Shown: piece after piece, positions 17,169-24,735 of the stretch
Numbering within the stretch: position 1 is the first letter of the stretch
How the letters are laid out: every line of letters starts with the position of its first letter
DNA from: Azospirillum thiophilum
Lineage (GTDB): Bacteria; Pseudomonadota; Alphaproteobacteria; Azospirillales; Azospirillaceae
DNA: 64,000 nucleotides
Direction of reading: 5' to 3'
Assembly (NCBI RefSeq): GCF_001305595.1
Contig: NZ_CP012406.1
Location: 372,001-436,000, forward strand
Made by a program: the position numbers and the translations under genes
The notes under the pieces: generated by a model
Told to the model about the DNA's origin: nothing
The model's input: the letters and a program-made list of their open reading frames with translations, nothing else
Databases searched by the model: none

Positions 17169-18455
17169 TCAGCCGAAGAAGGTGCGGTAGGCGGTGCGGA
17201 CCCGGCCCCCGGCATCGAGGCCGAACAGCACCCGCCAGCGGTCGATGCAGGTGCAGGGGTGGGAGATGCCGAACTCGATGATGTCGCCGACAGCCAGATC
17301 CAGGCCGGCCGGCACGGCGACGAAGGCGTGCTGGTCGTTCAGCCGGGTCACGCGCAGGTCTCCGGCCGGAAGCGCCGCGCCATCGCGGTGGATCCGCAAA
17401 GGCAGCGGCAGATCCTGGTCGAAGGAGGCGTCCCGCATGCCGAAGCCGCAGATGGCCAGCCCCGGTTCCGGCCGGGTCAGCACCTCCGCCCACAGGCGCA
17501 GGGCCGGGCGGAAATCGGCCGCAGCCGCGCCGCCGCAGGCGAAGCCCCGGCGGGCGTCGAGCGCGCCGAGCGCGCGTTCATAGACGCCGTGGTCGTGGAA
17601 GAAGATGGCGCCGCTGCGCAGCACCAGCGTGGCGTTGCCGTCGGCCGCGGCGACCGGACCCAGGCCGGCAACCACCATGTCGAAGAAGGCGGAGCCGCCG
17701 GCGGTGAGCAGCAGCGGCCGTTCCGGCACCAGTGCGCGCACGGCCGCGAAGGCCTCGGCCGTGCGCTGCAGCAGGGCGGCGATGTTTGCTGCGGTTTCGG
17801 CCGGATCGGATGTGGCGACGGCCCCCTCGTAGGTGGCGACGCCGTCGAGGACCAGCAGCCCGCGATGACGCAGGACCGCAGCGAGGATCGCCTCGACCGC
17901 CGCCCGGTCGCGGGCGCCGCCGCGGCCGGCGCCGACCTCGACCAGGACGGGCAACGGCCGGCCGGCAACGCGCGCCGCAGCGGCGAGGGTCTCGACGGCG
18001 GCGGGGGAATCGGCGAAGGCACGCAGGTCGGCCCCGGGATGGACGGCGAGCAGCGCCCCCAGCCGCTCGCCGCTGGCCCGGCCGCCGATCTCATTGGCGA
18101 GGATCAGCCGCGTCACGCCGGCGCGCAGCAGGATTGCGGCCTGCTGCAGGTTGGCGACGGTGGCGCCCCAGGCACCGGCTTCCACCAGGGCGCAGGCGAT
18201 CTGCGGCGCCATCGGCGTCTTGGCATGCGGGGCCAGCGCCACGCCATGACGGCGCGCATAGGCGAAGATCAGGTCGCGGTTGGCGGCGAAGGCGTCCTCG
18301 TCGAGCGTCAGCACCGGCAGCGCCATGGTGCCCGCCGCCGGACGCCAGCCCATAGCGCCGACCTCGCGCAGCGGGAACGGCGCGGTTCCCGGCGGCACTC
18401 CCCGGATGCCGTCATCCAAACTGCTGTCGAGCAGCGCGTCGAGAAAAATGCTCAT
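17169..18455 (-). CDS. PLP-dependent D-amino acid lyase/deaminase (DSD / D-threonine aldolase family)
   Basis: This 428-residue fold-type III PLP enzyme has the N-terminal alanine racemase-like barrel and the D-serine dehydratase-like C-terminal domain. The PLP-binding Lys lies in APHAKTPMAPQ near residue 79. The probable metal ligands are the His and Cys in ISHPCTCIDRW near 405. The family includes D-threonine aldolase, D-serine dehydratase and 3-hydroxyaspartate dehydratases; the exact substrate is not readable. As the first gene of an operon with RidA and an amino acid importer, a dehydratase/deaminase role is more likely than aldol cleavage. Tandem LacI-type operators lie 53-101 bases upstream of the start. 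Confidence 0.85.
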   Translation of the reverse strand: MSIFLDALLDSSLDDGIRGVPPGTAPFPLREVGAMGWRPAAGTMALPVLTLDEDAFAANRDLIFAYARRHGVALAPHAKTPMAPQIACALVEAGAWGATVANLQQAAILLRAGVTRLILANEIGGRASGERLGALLAVHPGADLRAFADSPAAVETLAAAARVAGRPLPVLVEVGAGRGGARDRAAVEAILAAVLRHRGLLVLDGVATYEGAVATSDPAETAANIAALLQRTAEAFAAVRALVPERPLLLTAGGSAFFDMVVAGLGPVAAADGNATLVLRSGAIFFHDHGVYERALGALDARRGFACGGAAAADFRPALRLWAEVLTRPEPGLAICGFGMRDASFDQDLPLPLRIHRDGAALPAGDLRVTRLNDQHAFVAVPAGLDLAVGDIIEFGISHPCTCIDRWRVLFGLDAGGRVRTAYRTFFG

Positions 18456-18507
18456 GAGGGGAGATCCTGGTCAGCGGAACGGGTTGGAGCGACGACGGGA
18501 ACGCCGA

Positions 18508-18556
18508 ATGACAACGTTACCATAATGGCATGTTCGGCAAATGACAACGTTGTCAT
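18508..18556 (-). promoter_or_regulatory. Tandem LacI-type operators at the head of the amino acid operon
   Basis: ATGACAACGTTGTCAT at 18541-18556 is a perfect 16-bp palindrome with the central CG typical of LacI-family sites. A second copy at 18508-18523 keeps the left half (ATGACAAC) and has two changes in the right half. Their starts are 33 bases apart, about three helical turns, so both lie on one DNA face. They sit just upstream of the lyase gene at 18455, the first gene of the operon that encodes the LacI protein at 11525-12652. Confidence 0.75.
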
Positions 18557-18622
18557 TACAGTTCGATGAAATTTCACCCTGCCGCGGCCCGTCCAGGCGC
18601 CTGCAAGGCCCCGGAACGCAGA

Positions 18623-18645
18623 AAGCCGGAGCGATGCTCCGGCTT
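18623..18645 (-). terminator. Probable terminator of the mvaA-binding protein operon
   Basis: AAGCCGGAGC (18623-18632) and its exact complement (18636-18645) form a 10-bp stem with a 3-base loop, about 100 bases after the binding-protein stop. Read on the minus strand it ends in CTTTC, a short T tract. It also separates this operon from the operators to its left. Confidence 0.65.
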
Positions 18646-18743
18646 CCTCCCCGTCGGGTCTATGGATTCAGTCGCTTCGCCGGGTCTCCGGACCCGCCCA
18701 CCCATGGGCGGAGCCCGGAGGGACCGCCGTCACTTGCCGGCCA

Positions 18744-19988
18744 TCACTTGGTGACAAGCGGGCAACCGCCCTCGGACAGCGGGCGGAAGGCGTCGGGGCC
18801 CGGGATGGTCCTGACCAGCTTGTAGAAGTCCCAGGGGCCTTTCGACTCCTCCGGCTTCTTGACCTCGAAGAACAGCATGTCGTGGATGGCCCGGCCGTCG
18901 ACCCGGACGCTGCCCTTGCCGAACAGCGGATCGTCGGTCGGCAGGTCGCGCATCTTGGCGGCGACGACCGTGCCGTCGGTGCTGTCGGCCGCCTTGACCG
19001 CCTTCAGGTAATGCAGCGCGCCGGCATAGACGCCGGCCTGGTTGCCGGTGGGGCGGCGCCCGTCCATCCGGGCGGCGAAACGGTCGGCGAAGGCGCGGGT
19101 GCCGGGGTTCAGGTCCCAATAGAAGGCTTCGGTCAGGTACAGCCCCTGCGCGTCCTTCAGCCCGACGGCGGCGACGTCGCTCAGCTGCATCAGCAGGGCG
19201 GCCAACCGCTGGCCGCCGCCGGTGATGCCGAATTCGGTCGCCTGCTTGACCGAGCCGATGGTATCGCCGACCGCGTTGGCGAGCCCGATGATCTGGGCGC
19301 CGCTGCCCTGCGCCTGCAACAGGTAGGACGAGAAGTCCGACGCGTTGGGCGGATGGCGGACGCTGCCGACGATCGAGCCACCCAGCGCCTTGACCACCGC
19401 CGAGGCGTCACGCTCCAGCGCGTGGCCGAAGGCGTAGTCGGCGGTCAGGAAGAACCAGCGCTTGCCCCCGGCTTCCGTCACCGCCCGCGCCGTGCCGTTG
19501 GCGAGCGCCCAGGTGTCGTAGGTCCACTGGATGGTGTTGGCCGAGCATTTCGGCCCGGTCAGCTCGGTGGTGCCGGGACCGGACGCGATGAAGACCGCCT
19601 TGGACTTGCGCGTCACCTCGTTCACCGCCAGGGCCACCGACGAGAAGGGCACGTCCAGGATCGCGTCGACATTGTCCTGGTCCAGCCAGCGGCGCGCGGT
19701 GGCGGCGCCGATGTCGGGCTTGTTCTGGTGGTCGGCGTGGATGACCTCGATGGTGACGCCGGGCAGCTCCTTGGCGAAATCCTCCGCCGCCAGCTCCGCC
19801 GCCACCACCGACCCCCGGCCGGTGCTGTCGGAGGCGAAGCCGCTCATGTCGGTCAGCACCCCCAGCTTCACCCGGTGGGACGCGATCTCGGCCGATGCCG
19901 GCGCCGCGCCGATCAGCAGTGCGACGAGGCTCGCCGCGGCCGTGCCGGCCAGCGTCGTGCCGGCCAGCGTGTTCACGGTCTTCAACAT
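18744..19988 (-). CDS. Branched-chain-type ABC transporter substrate-binding protein
   Basis: This 414-residue periplasmic protein belongs to the Leu/Ile/Val-binding (family 6 peripla_BP) type. A signal peptide ends at about residue 33 (LIGAAPASAEIAS). The mature protein starts VKLGVLTDMSGFASD and contains FIASGPGTTELTG, WFFLTADYAFGHAL and NQAGVYAGALHYLKAV. The start at 19988 follows AGGGGAGGAAGG. Its gene lies 56 bases after HMG-CoA reductase, with no permease or ATPase nearby, so it must share a membrane complex coded elsewhere. The pairing suggests binding of mevalonate or a related branched hydroxy acid; this is an inference. Homologues in this family bind many carboxylates, not just amino acids. 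Confidence 0.88.
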   Translation of the reverse strand: MLKTVNTLAGTTLAGTAAASLVALLIGAAPASAEIASHRVKLGVLTDMSGFASDSTGRGSVVAAELAAEDFAKELPGVTIEVIHADHQNKPDIGAATARRWLDQDNVDAILDVPFSSVALAVNEVTRKSKAVFIASGPGTTELTGPKCSANTIQWTYDTWALANGTARAVTEAGGKRWFFLTADYAFGHALERDASAVVKALGGSIVGSVRHPPNASDFSSYLLQAQGSGAQIIGLANAVGDTIGSVKQATEFGITGGGQRLAALLMQLSDVAAVGLKDAQGLYLTEAFYWDLNPGTRAFADRFAARMDGRRPTGNQAGVYAGALHYLKAVKAADSTDGTVVAAKMRDLPTDDPLFGKGSVRVDGRAIHDMLFFEVKKPEESKGPWDFYKLVRTIPGPDAFRPLSEGGCPLVTK

Positions 19989-20044
19989 ACCCTTCCTCCC
20001 CTTATGTCTTTCTTTGTGCCCGTTGCCGTCGCGCACCGGCGCCA

Positions 20045-21340
20045 TCAGCCGCCGGTCCCGCGCAGGTCGCCCAGCACAGCCTGGGCGACGTCCTGGCGCA
20101 CGGTGCCGCGCTCGACCAGGATGGCGGCGACGCGGTCGATCTCGTCGCCGACGGCCCCGGCCATCATCGCGATGTTCTGGGCGTGCAGGGCCATGTGGCC
20201 CTTCTGGATGCCGGTGGTCGCCAGCGCCTTCAGCGCCGAGAAGTTCTGCGCCAGCCCGACCGCGGCGATGACGCGGGCGAGGCGTTCGGCACTGGTGACG
20301 CCGAGGATCGCCAGGCAGGCCTGCGCCGTCGGGTGCGCCTTGGTGGCGCCGCCGATCAGCCCGACCGCCATCGGCAGCTCGATGGAGCCGCTGAGCTGCC
20401 CGTCGGCAGTCACCTCGAAGCGGGTCAGGCTGCCATACTGGCCGCTACGGGCGGCATAGGCGTGGGCGCCGGCCTCCACCGCGCGGGTGTCGTTGCCGGT
20501 CGCCAGCACGACGGCGCTGACGCCGTTCATGATCCCCTTGTTGTGGGTGGCGGCGCGGTAGGGATCGGCGGCGGCGAAATGATAGGCGCTGACGATGCCG
20601 TCGCGCACAGCCTCGCCGCCGATCTGGTCGAGCGGCCACACCGCATGCGCCCGGGCCAGCCGGCGGTCGGCCAGGTTGGACAGGATGCGCAGATAGACCC
20701 GGCCGCCGGTCCATTCGGCGATGTGCGGGGCCAGCCTCTCCGCCATGCTGTTGACCGCGTTGGCGCCCATCGCGTCGCGGGTGTCGACGATCAGGTGCGT
20801 CACCAGCATCGGCCCGCCCTGGCTGTCGAGCACCCGCACCTCGACGTCGCGGAAGCCGCCGCCGAAGGACAGCAGCACCGGATCGCAGCCGTCGCAGACC
20901 GCCTTGATCTCGTCGCGGCGGCCGAGGATGCGCAGGCGGGCGGCATGGGGATCGGCCACCTCGACCGCCTGGATCTGGGCGATCATCAGCGTGCCGGACA
21001 TCGAACTGGTGAAGCCGCCGGCGTCGTAGCATTGCCGCGCCGCGTTGCAGACCGCGGCGACGACCGACGATTCCTCCGTCGCCATCGGGATCAGCAGATC
21101 CTCGCCGTCGATCTTCATGTTGGTCGCGATCCCCAGCGGGATGTTCATCGACCCGACGACATTCTCGACCAGACGGTCGGCGAGGCCCAGGTCGAGGTTC
21201 CCGGTGTCCGACAGCCGCGCGGCGGACGCGGCGTCGAGGCCGGCAAAGTCGGCGACGATCGCCAGCCGCTCGGCCGGCGATTTCTTGTGGAATCCGGAGA
21301 TGCGGGAATTGCGGGCTGGATTGCGGGTGGGGCTGGTCAT
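20045..21340 (-). CDS. mvaA: Hydroxymethylglutaryl-CoA reductase, degradative (class II)
   Basis: This 431-residue enzyme is a class II HMG-CoA reductase, which in bacteria such as Pseudomonas mevalonii runs from mevalonate plus CoA to HMG-CoA with NAD(H). Catalytic motifs are all visible: the Glu in IPMATEESSVVAA near residue 89, the Lys in ATHNKGIMNG, the Asp in VLATGNDTRAVEA and the C-terminal flap His in KGHMALHAQN. MKIDGEDLLIPMATEE is diagnostic of the family. No mevalonate-pathway kinase is nearby, so catabolism is more likely than isoprenoid synthesis, as expected for an alphaproteobacterium that uses the DXP route. HMG-CoA lyase is not in the window. A Liv-type binding protein gene follows and a MocR regulator is divergent. 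Confidence 0.94.
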   Translation of the reverse strand: MTSPTRNPARNSRISGFHKKSPAERLAIVADFAGLDAASAARLSDTGNLDLGLADRLVENVVGSMNIPLGIATNMKIDGEDLLIPMATEESSVVAAVCNAARQCYDAGGFTSSMSGTLMIAQIQAVEVADPHAARLRILGRRDEIKAVCDGCDPVLLSFGGGFRDVEVRVLDSQGGPMLVTHLIVDTRDAMGANAVNSMAERLAPHIAEWTGGRVYLRILSNLADRRLARAHAVWPLDQIGGEAVRDGIVSAYHFAAADPYRAATHNKGIMNGVSAVVLATGNDTRAVEAGAHAYAARSGQYGSLTRFEVTADGQLSGSIELPMAVGLIGGATKAHPTAQACLAILGVTSAERLARVIAAVGLAQNFSALKALATTGIQKGHMALHAQNIAMMAGAVGDEIDRVAAILVERGTVRQDVAQAVLGDLRGTGG

Positions 21341-21500
21341 TCCTGAACCCTGTGGTGCGCTTCGCGGATGCGTCCCGCCCTCCGGCGCCGCGCATGGCGG
21401 CGCGCGAAAAAGGGCGGAACGATGTCGGATGCCGGTCGAACGGGACGGTGCGGGCCGATCCCGCCGATGCCGTTCGTATGCGCAATGATCAGTGATGCGA

Positions 21501-21566
21501 AGGGACAGAACAAGGGACAGTTTGCCAAAATCTCAGGGACACTGTACCAGCCTGTTCGGTGGGACA
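21501..21566. promoter_or_regulatory. GGGACA repeat operator between mvaA and the MocR gene
   Basis: Four direct GGGACA copies lie at 21502, 21514, 21536 and 21561. The first two are longer (AGGGACAG) and 12 bases apart. TGTACCA at 21542-21548 with TGGGACA at 21560-21566 is also a near inverted repeat. MocR/GabR-type regulators typically bind pairs of direct repeats, so this 243-base divergent intergenic region is a good candidate for their target. Confidence 0.65.
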
Positions 21567-21582
21567 CCGGAGCGGGAATGCG

Positions 21583-22947
21583 ATGACGCGGGTGGGCAGC
21601 ATCGTCGACAGGATCGCCGGGCTGATCGGCGACGGCCTGTTGAAGCCGGGGGAGCGCCTGCTGTCGGTGCGGGCCGGCGCCGTCGAGCATGGCGTCTCCA
21701 AGAACACGATGGCCGAAGCCTATGACCGGCTGGTGGCGCTGGGCCATGTCGAGGCCAAGCCGGGGGCCGGCTATTACGTCGCCCGAGTCCGCCGCGCGGC
21801 GGCCGGCCAGCAGTCGGCCCATGTCGCCGAGGCGGTGGATTTCGTGTCGCTGCTGCGCGAGCAGCTGGTGCAGAGCTACGCCGTGCGGATCGGCGACGGC
21901 CGGCCGCCGCCCTCCTGGATGGAGCGCTTCGAGATCGGCGGCCATCCGCGCTTCCTGGCGGCGGCCCGAGGCCTGGGGCCGGAGCACGGCTACGGCTCGC
22001 CCTGGGGATTCCTGCCGCTGCGCGAGCGGCTGGCGCTGACGCTGGGCGAACGGTCGATCAAGGCAGCACCCGACCAGATCCTGCTGACCCAGGGCGCCAA
22101 CCACGCCCTCGACCTCGTCGCCCGCCAGATGTTGGAGCCGGGGGACACCGTGCTGGTCGACAGCCCCGGCTACTATCCGCTGTTCGGCAAGCTCCGGCTG
22201 TCGCGCATCGCCATCGTCGGCGTCCAGCGGCGCCATGACGGCCCCGATCTCGACGATTTCGCCGCCAAGGCAGCCGCCCACAAACCGAAACTGTTCTTCA
22301 CCCAGTCGCTGGCGCACAACCCGACCGGCGGCTCGATCACGCCGGCCGTCGCCCACCGGCTGCTGCGGATCGCCGACCAGCATGGCCTCTACGTCGTCGA
22401 GGATGATCCCTTCGCCGACGTCCTGCCCGCCGCCAGCCCCAGGCTCGCCGCGCTCGACCAGCTGGAGCGGGTCATCTATGTCGGCACCTTCTCCAAGACC
22501 CTGTCGGCCAGCCTGCGCGTCGGCTATGTCGCGGCGAAACGCCCGCTGATCGACCGGCTGTGCGACGTGAAGATGCTGACCGTGGTCAGCACCTCCGACT
22601 ATGTCGAGCGGATCGTCTACGCCTTCATCGCGTCGGGCCAGTATCTGCGCCATCTGCGCCGGCTGAAGACGCTGATCGCGGAGCATACGGAAAAGGCGAC
22701 GCTGGCGCTCACCCGCATCGGGGTCCGGCTGCCGCCGGCCGCCCCCGGCGGCTATTACCTGTGGGGCGAGCTTCCCGGGCACATCGACGAGGTGGAGCTG
22801 GTGCGCCAGGCCGCGGAGCAGGGAATCTTCCTGGCGCCCGGCACGCTGTTCCTGCCGGCGCGCACGGCGACCGCGCCGGCGATGCGGATCAACATCGCCT
22901 ATGCCGACGATCCCCGCTTCACCGCCTTTCTCGGCGAGCGCCTATAA
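21583..22947 (+). CDS. MocR-type transcriptional regulator (GntR HTH fused to aminotransferase domain)
   Basis: This 454-residue protein has a GntR-type winged helix at about residues 1-70 (VSKNTMAEAYDRLVALGHVEAKPGAGYYV), a linker, and a fold-type I aminotransferase domain. PLP contacts are visible: HNPTGGSITP, VEDDPFADVL and the Schiff-base Lys in YVGTFSKTLSASLRVGYV near residue 307. Such proteins use PLP or an amine as effector rather than catalysing transamination. The ATG at 21583 has GGAGCGGG upstream and is preferred over the GTG 24 bases earlier. It is divergent from mvaA, so it probably controls the mvaA operon through the GGGACA repeats. Confidence 0.9.
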   Translation: MTRVGSIVDRIAGLIGDGLLKPGERLLSVRAGAVEHGVSKNTMAEAYDRLVALGHVEAKPGAGYYVARVRRAAAGQQSAHVAEAVDFVSLLREQLVQSYAVRIGDGRPPPSWMERFEIGGHPRFLAAARGLGPEHGYGSPWGFLPLRERLALTLGERSIKAAPDQILLTQGANHALDLVARQMLEPGDTVLVDSPGYYPLFGKLRLSRIAIVGVQRRHDGPDLDDFAAKAAAHKPKLFFTQSLAHNPTGGSITPAVAHRLLRIADQHGLYVVEDDPFADVLPAASPRLAALDQLERVIYVGTFSKTLSASLRVGYVAAKRPLIDRLCDVKMLTVVSTSDYVERIVYAFIASGQYLRHLRRLKTLIAEHTEKATLALTRIGVRLPPAAPGGYYLWGELPGHIDEVELVRQAAEQGIFLAPGTLFLPARTATAPAMRINIAYADDPRFTAFLGERL

Positions 22948-22968
22948 GCCCTCTCCCCCCCCGCTTTC

Positions 22969-23120
22969 GCGCAAACAAGGTTTGCGCTGTCGCGGCAGGC
23001 GGACCGAAGGTCCGCTGAGAGCAGGGAGAGGGTTGGGTGAGGGGGCAGCGCGGGCGAAACGCCCGTGCCAGGGGATTGCCAAGGGGCAGTATGCCCCTTG
23101 GCGGCGCGTTTTGCGCGCCG
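22969..23120. repeat. Array of five short perfect hairpins in intergenic DNA
   Basis: The 361-base gap 22948-23308 has no gene but is highly structured. Five perfect stem-loops follow in tandem: 22969-22987 (8-bp stem), 22999-23015 (7 bp), 23051-23065 (6 bp), 23079-23101 (10 bp) and 23102-23120 (7 bp), all with 3-5 base loops. They are embedded in purine/pyrimidine-rich arms: GGGTGAGGGGGC near 23035 is complementary to GCCCCCTCACCC near 23120, and CCCTCTCCCC near 23158 faces GGGGAGAG. It looks like a bacterial intergenic repeat element; a second member of the class is at 53922-54025. Confidence 0.75.
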
Positions 23121-23308
23121 GCCCCCTCACCCTCCCCACGCCTCCGGCGCGGGTCCCCTCCCTCTCCCCGGGGGGAGAGAGGGCAATCCGCTGCTGCCGT
23201 TAAACCGACTTCGTTGCCCTGGCGGCGCCTTCTTGTCCCATGGCGCACCGGCGCCGGCTGCGTCATGCTGGGGAAAACGAACCATACCCTTGGGAGGAGG
23301 ACGACCCG

Positions 23309-24673
23309 ATGGACAGCTTCAGCCAGCCCGTGTCCCTGGCCGACGACGCCAAGCCGCTGAGCTTTCCGCCCGATTTCCGCTGGGGCGCCTCGACCGCCGC
23401 CTACCAGATCGAAGGGGCGGCGGACGCCGACGGGCGCGGACCTTGCGTATGGGACAGCTTCACCGCGCAAGGCCGCATCATGGACGGCAGCAGCGCCGCC
23501 GTCGCCTGCGACCATTACCACCGCTATGCGGAAGACATCGCGCTGATGAAGGCGGCGGGCTTCGACAGCTACCGCTTCTCCATCGCCTGGCCGCGCATCC
23601 TGCCGACCGGCACCGGGGCGGTGGAGACGCGCGGCCTCGATTTTTACGACCGGCTGGTCGATGCGCTGCTGGAGGCGGGGATCACGCCGATGGCCTGCCT
23701 CTACCATTGGGATCTGCCGCAGCCGCTGGAGGATGCCGGCGGCTGGCAGGGCCGGGAGATCGTCGGCCCCTTCGCCGACTACGCCCGCATCGTCACCGCC
23801 CGGCTGGCCGACCGGGTCAAGCACTGGATGATGCTGAACGAGCCGAACGTCGTCGCCATCTTCGGCTATGGCGTCGGCGAGCATGCCCCCGGCCACCGGC
23901 TGGGCGAACAGGGCATCCTGCGGGCGCTACACCACCAGAATCTGGCGCAGGGCGCGGCGCTGCGCGCCATCGCGGCGGAACATTCCGGCCTGACGCTGGG
24001 CACCGTGCTGAATTTGCAGCCGGCGGTCGCCGACAGCGACCGGCCGGAGGATGTCGCGGCGGCGGCACGCTGGGACGCGGTGTGGAACCGGGTGGCGCTG
24101 GACGGGCTGATGCGGGGTGAAATCCCGGCACTGCTGGCCGACAAGATGGCGGAATTCGTGCTGCCCGGCGACACCGAAGCGATCCGCTACCCGATCGACC
24201 TGCTGGGCATCAACTACTACTCGCGCATGACGATGAAGCACGAGGCCGGGCGGCCCTTCGAGGTCGGCTGGGGCGAGGCGCAATGCCGGCGCTGGACCGG
24301 CATGGCATGGCCGGTCCAGCCGGAGGGGCTGTACGATCTGCTGGGCGAGCTGCGCACCGGCTACGGCAACCCGGCCGTCTTCATCGCCGAGAACGGCTGC
24401 GCCTATGACGACGTGGTGACGCCGGACGGCCAGATCCACGATGCCGAGCGGGTGCTGTTCTACCGCGAGCATCTGGAATCGGTGGCGCAGGCGCTGGCCG
24501 ACGGCTGCAACGTCAAGGGATATCTGTGCTGGAGCCTGCTGGACAATTTCGAATGGGCCTTCGGCCTGTCGAAACGCTTCGGCATCGTCCGCGTCGATTA
24601 CGACACGCTGACGCGCACGCCGAAGGACAGCTACCGCTTCCTCGCCGAGGTCGTGAGAAGCGGGAGGCTTTAA
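23309..24673 (+). CDS. Beta-glucosidase, glycoside hydrolase family 1
   Basis: This 454-residue cytoplasmic enzyme belongs to GH1 and hydrolyses beta-glucosides or beta-galactosides by retention. The N-terminal signature FRWGASTAAYQIEGA is at residues 25-39. The acid/base Glu lies in MLNEPN near 176 and the nucleophile Glu in FIAENGCAYDD near 360. YHWDLPQPLE and WSLLDNFEW, both sugar-binding, are intact. Length is standard. The start at 23309 follows GGGAGGAGG; the open frame extends upstream but without support. No sugar transporter is adjacent. The enzyme could feed glucose to the PQQ glucose dehydrogenase pathway nearby only if its product left the cell, so a functional link is doubtful. 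Confidence 0.94.
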   Translation: MDSFSQPVSLADDAKPLSFPPDFRWGASTAAYQIEGAADADGRGPCVWDSFTAQGRIMDGSSAAVACDHYHRYAEDIALMKAAGFDSYRFSIAWPRILPTGTGAVETRGLDFYDRLVDALLEAGITPMACLYHWDLPQPLEDAGGWQGREIVGPFADYARIVTARLADRVKHWMMLNEPNVVAIFGYGVGEHAPGHRLGEQGILRALHHQNLAQGAALRAIAAEHSGLTLGTVLNLQPAVADSDRPEDVAAAARWDAVWNRVALDGLMRGEIPALLADKMAEFVLPGDTEAIRYPIDLLGINYYSRMTMKHEAGRPFEVGWGEAQCRRWTGMAWPVQPEGLYDLLGELRTGYGNPAVFIAENGCAYDDVVTPDGQIHDAERVLFYREHLESVAQALADGCNVKGYLCWSLLDNFEWAFGLSKRFGIVRVDYDTLTRTPKDSYRFLAEVVRSGRL

Positions 24674-24735
24674 CCGTTCCTTCGCCCCTGACCCTGTACT
24701 TTTGTCACAGCAGGTCCTATTCGTTGGTTATACGG

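Noticed and set aside
15814..17493. A 559-residue fused permease
   Set aside because: Only the last 216 residues are permease-like. The upstream part overlaps the partner permease in another frame, so the true start is 16464.
16431..18569. A 712-codon plus-strand frame over the permease and lyase genes
   Set aside because: The minus-strand genes there have clear family motifs; the plus-strand product is repetitive and matches nothing.
22948..23308. CRISPR array
   Set aside because: The repeated units are different hairpins of different sequence with no regular spacer length and no cas genes.
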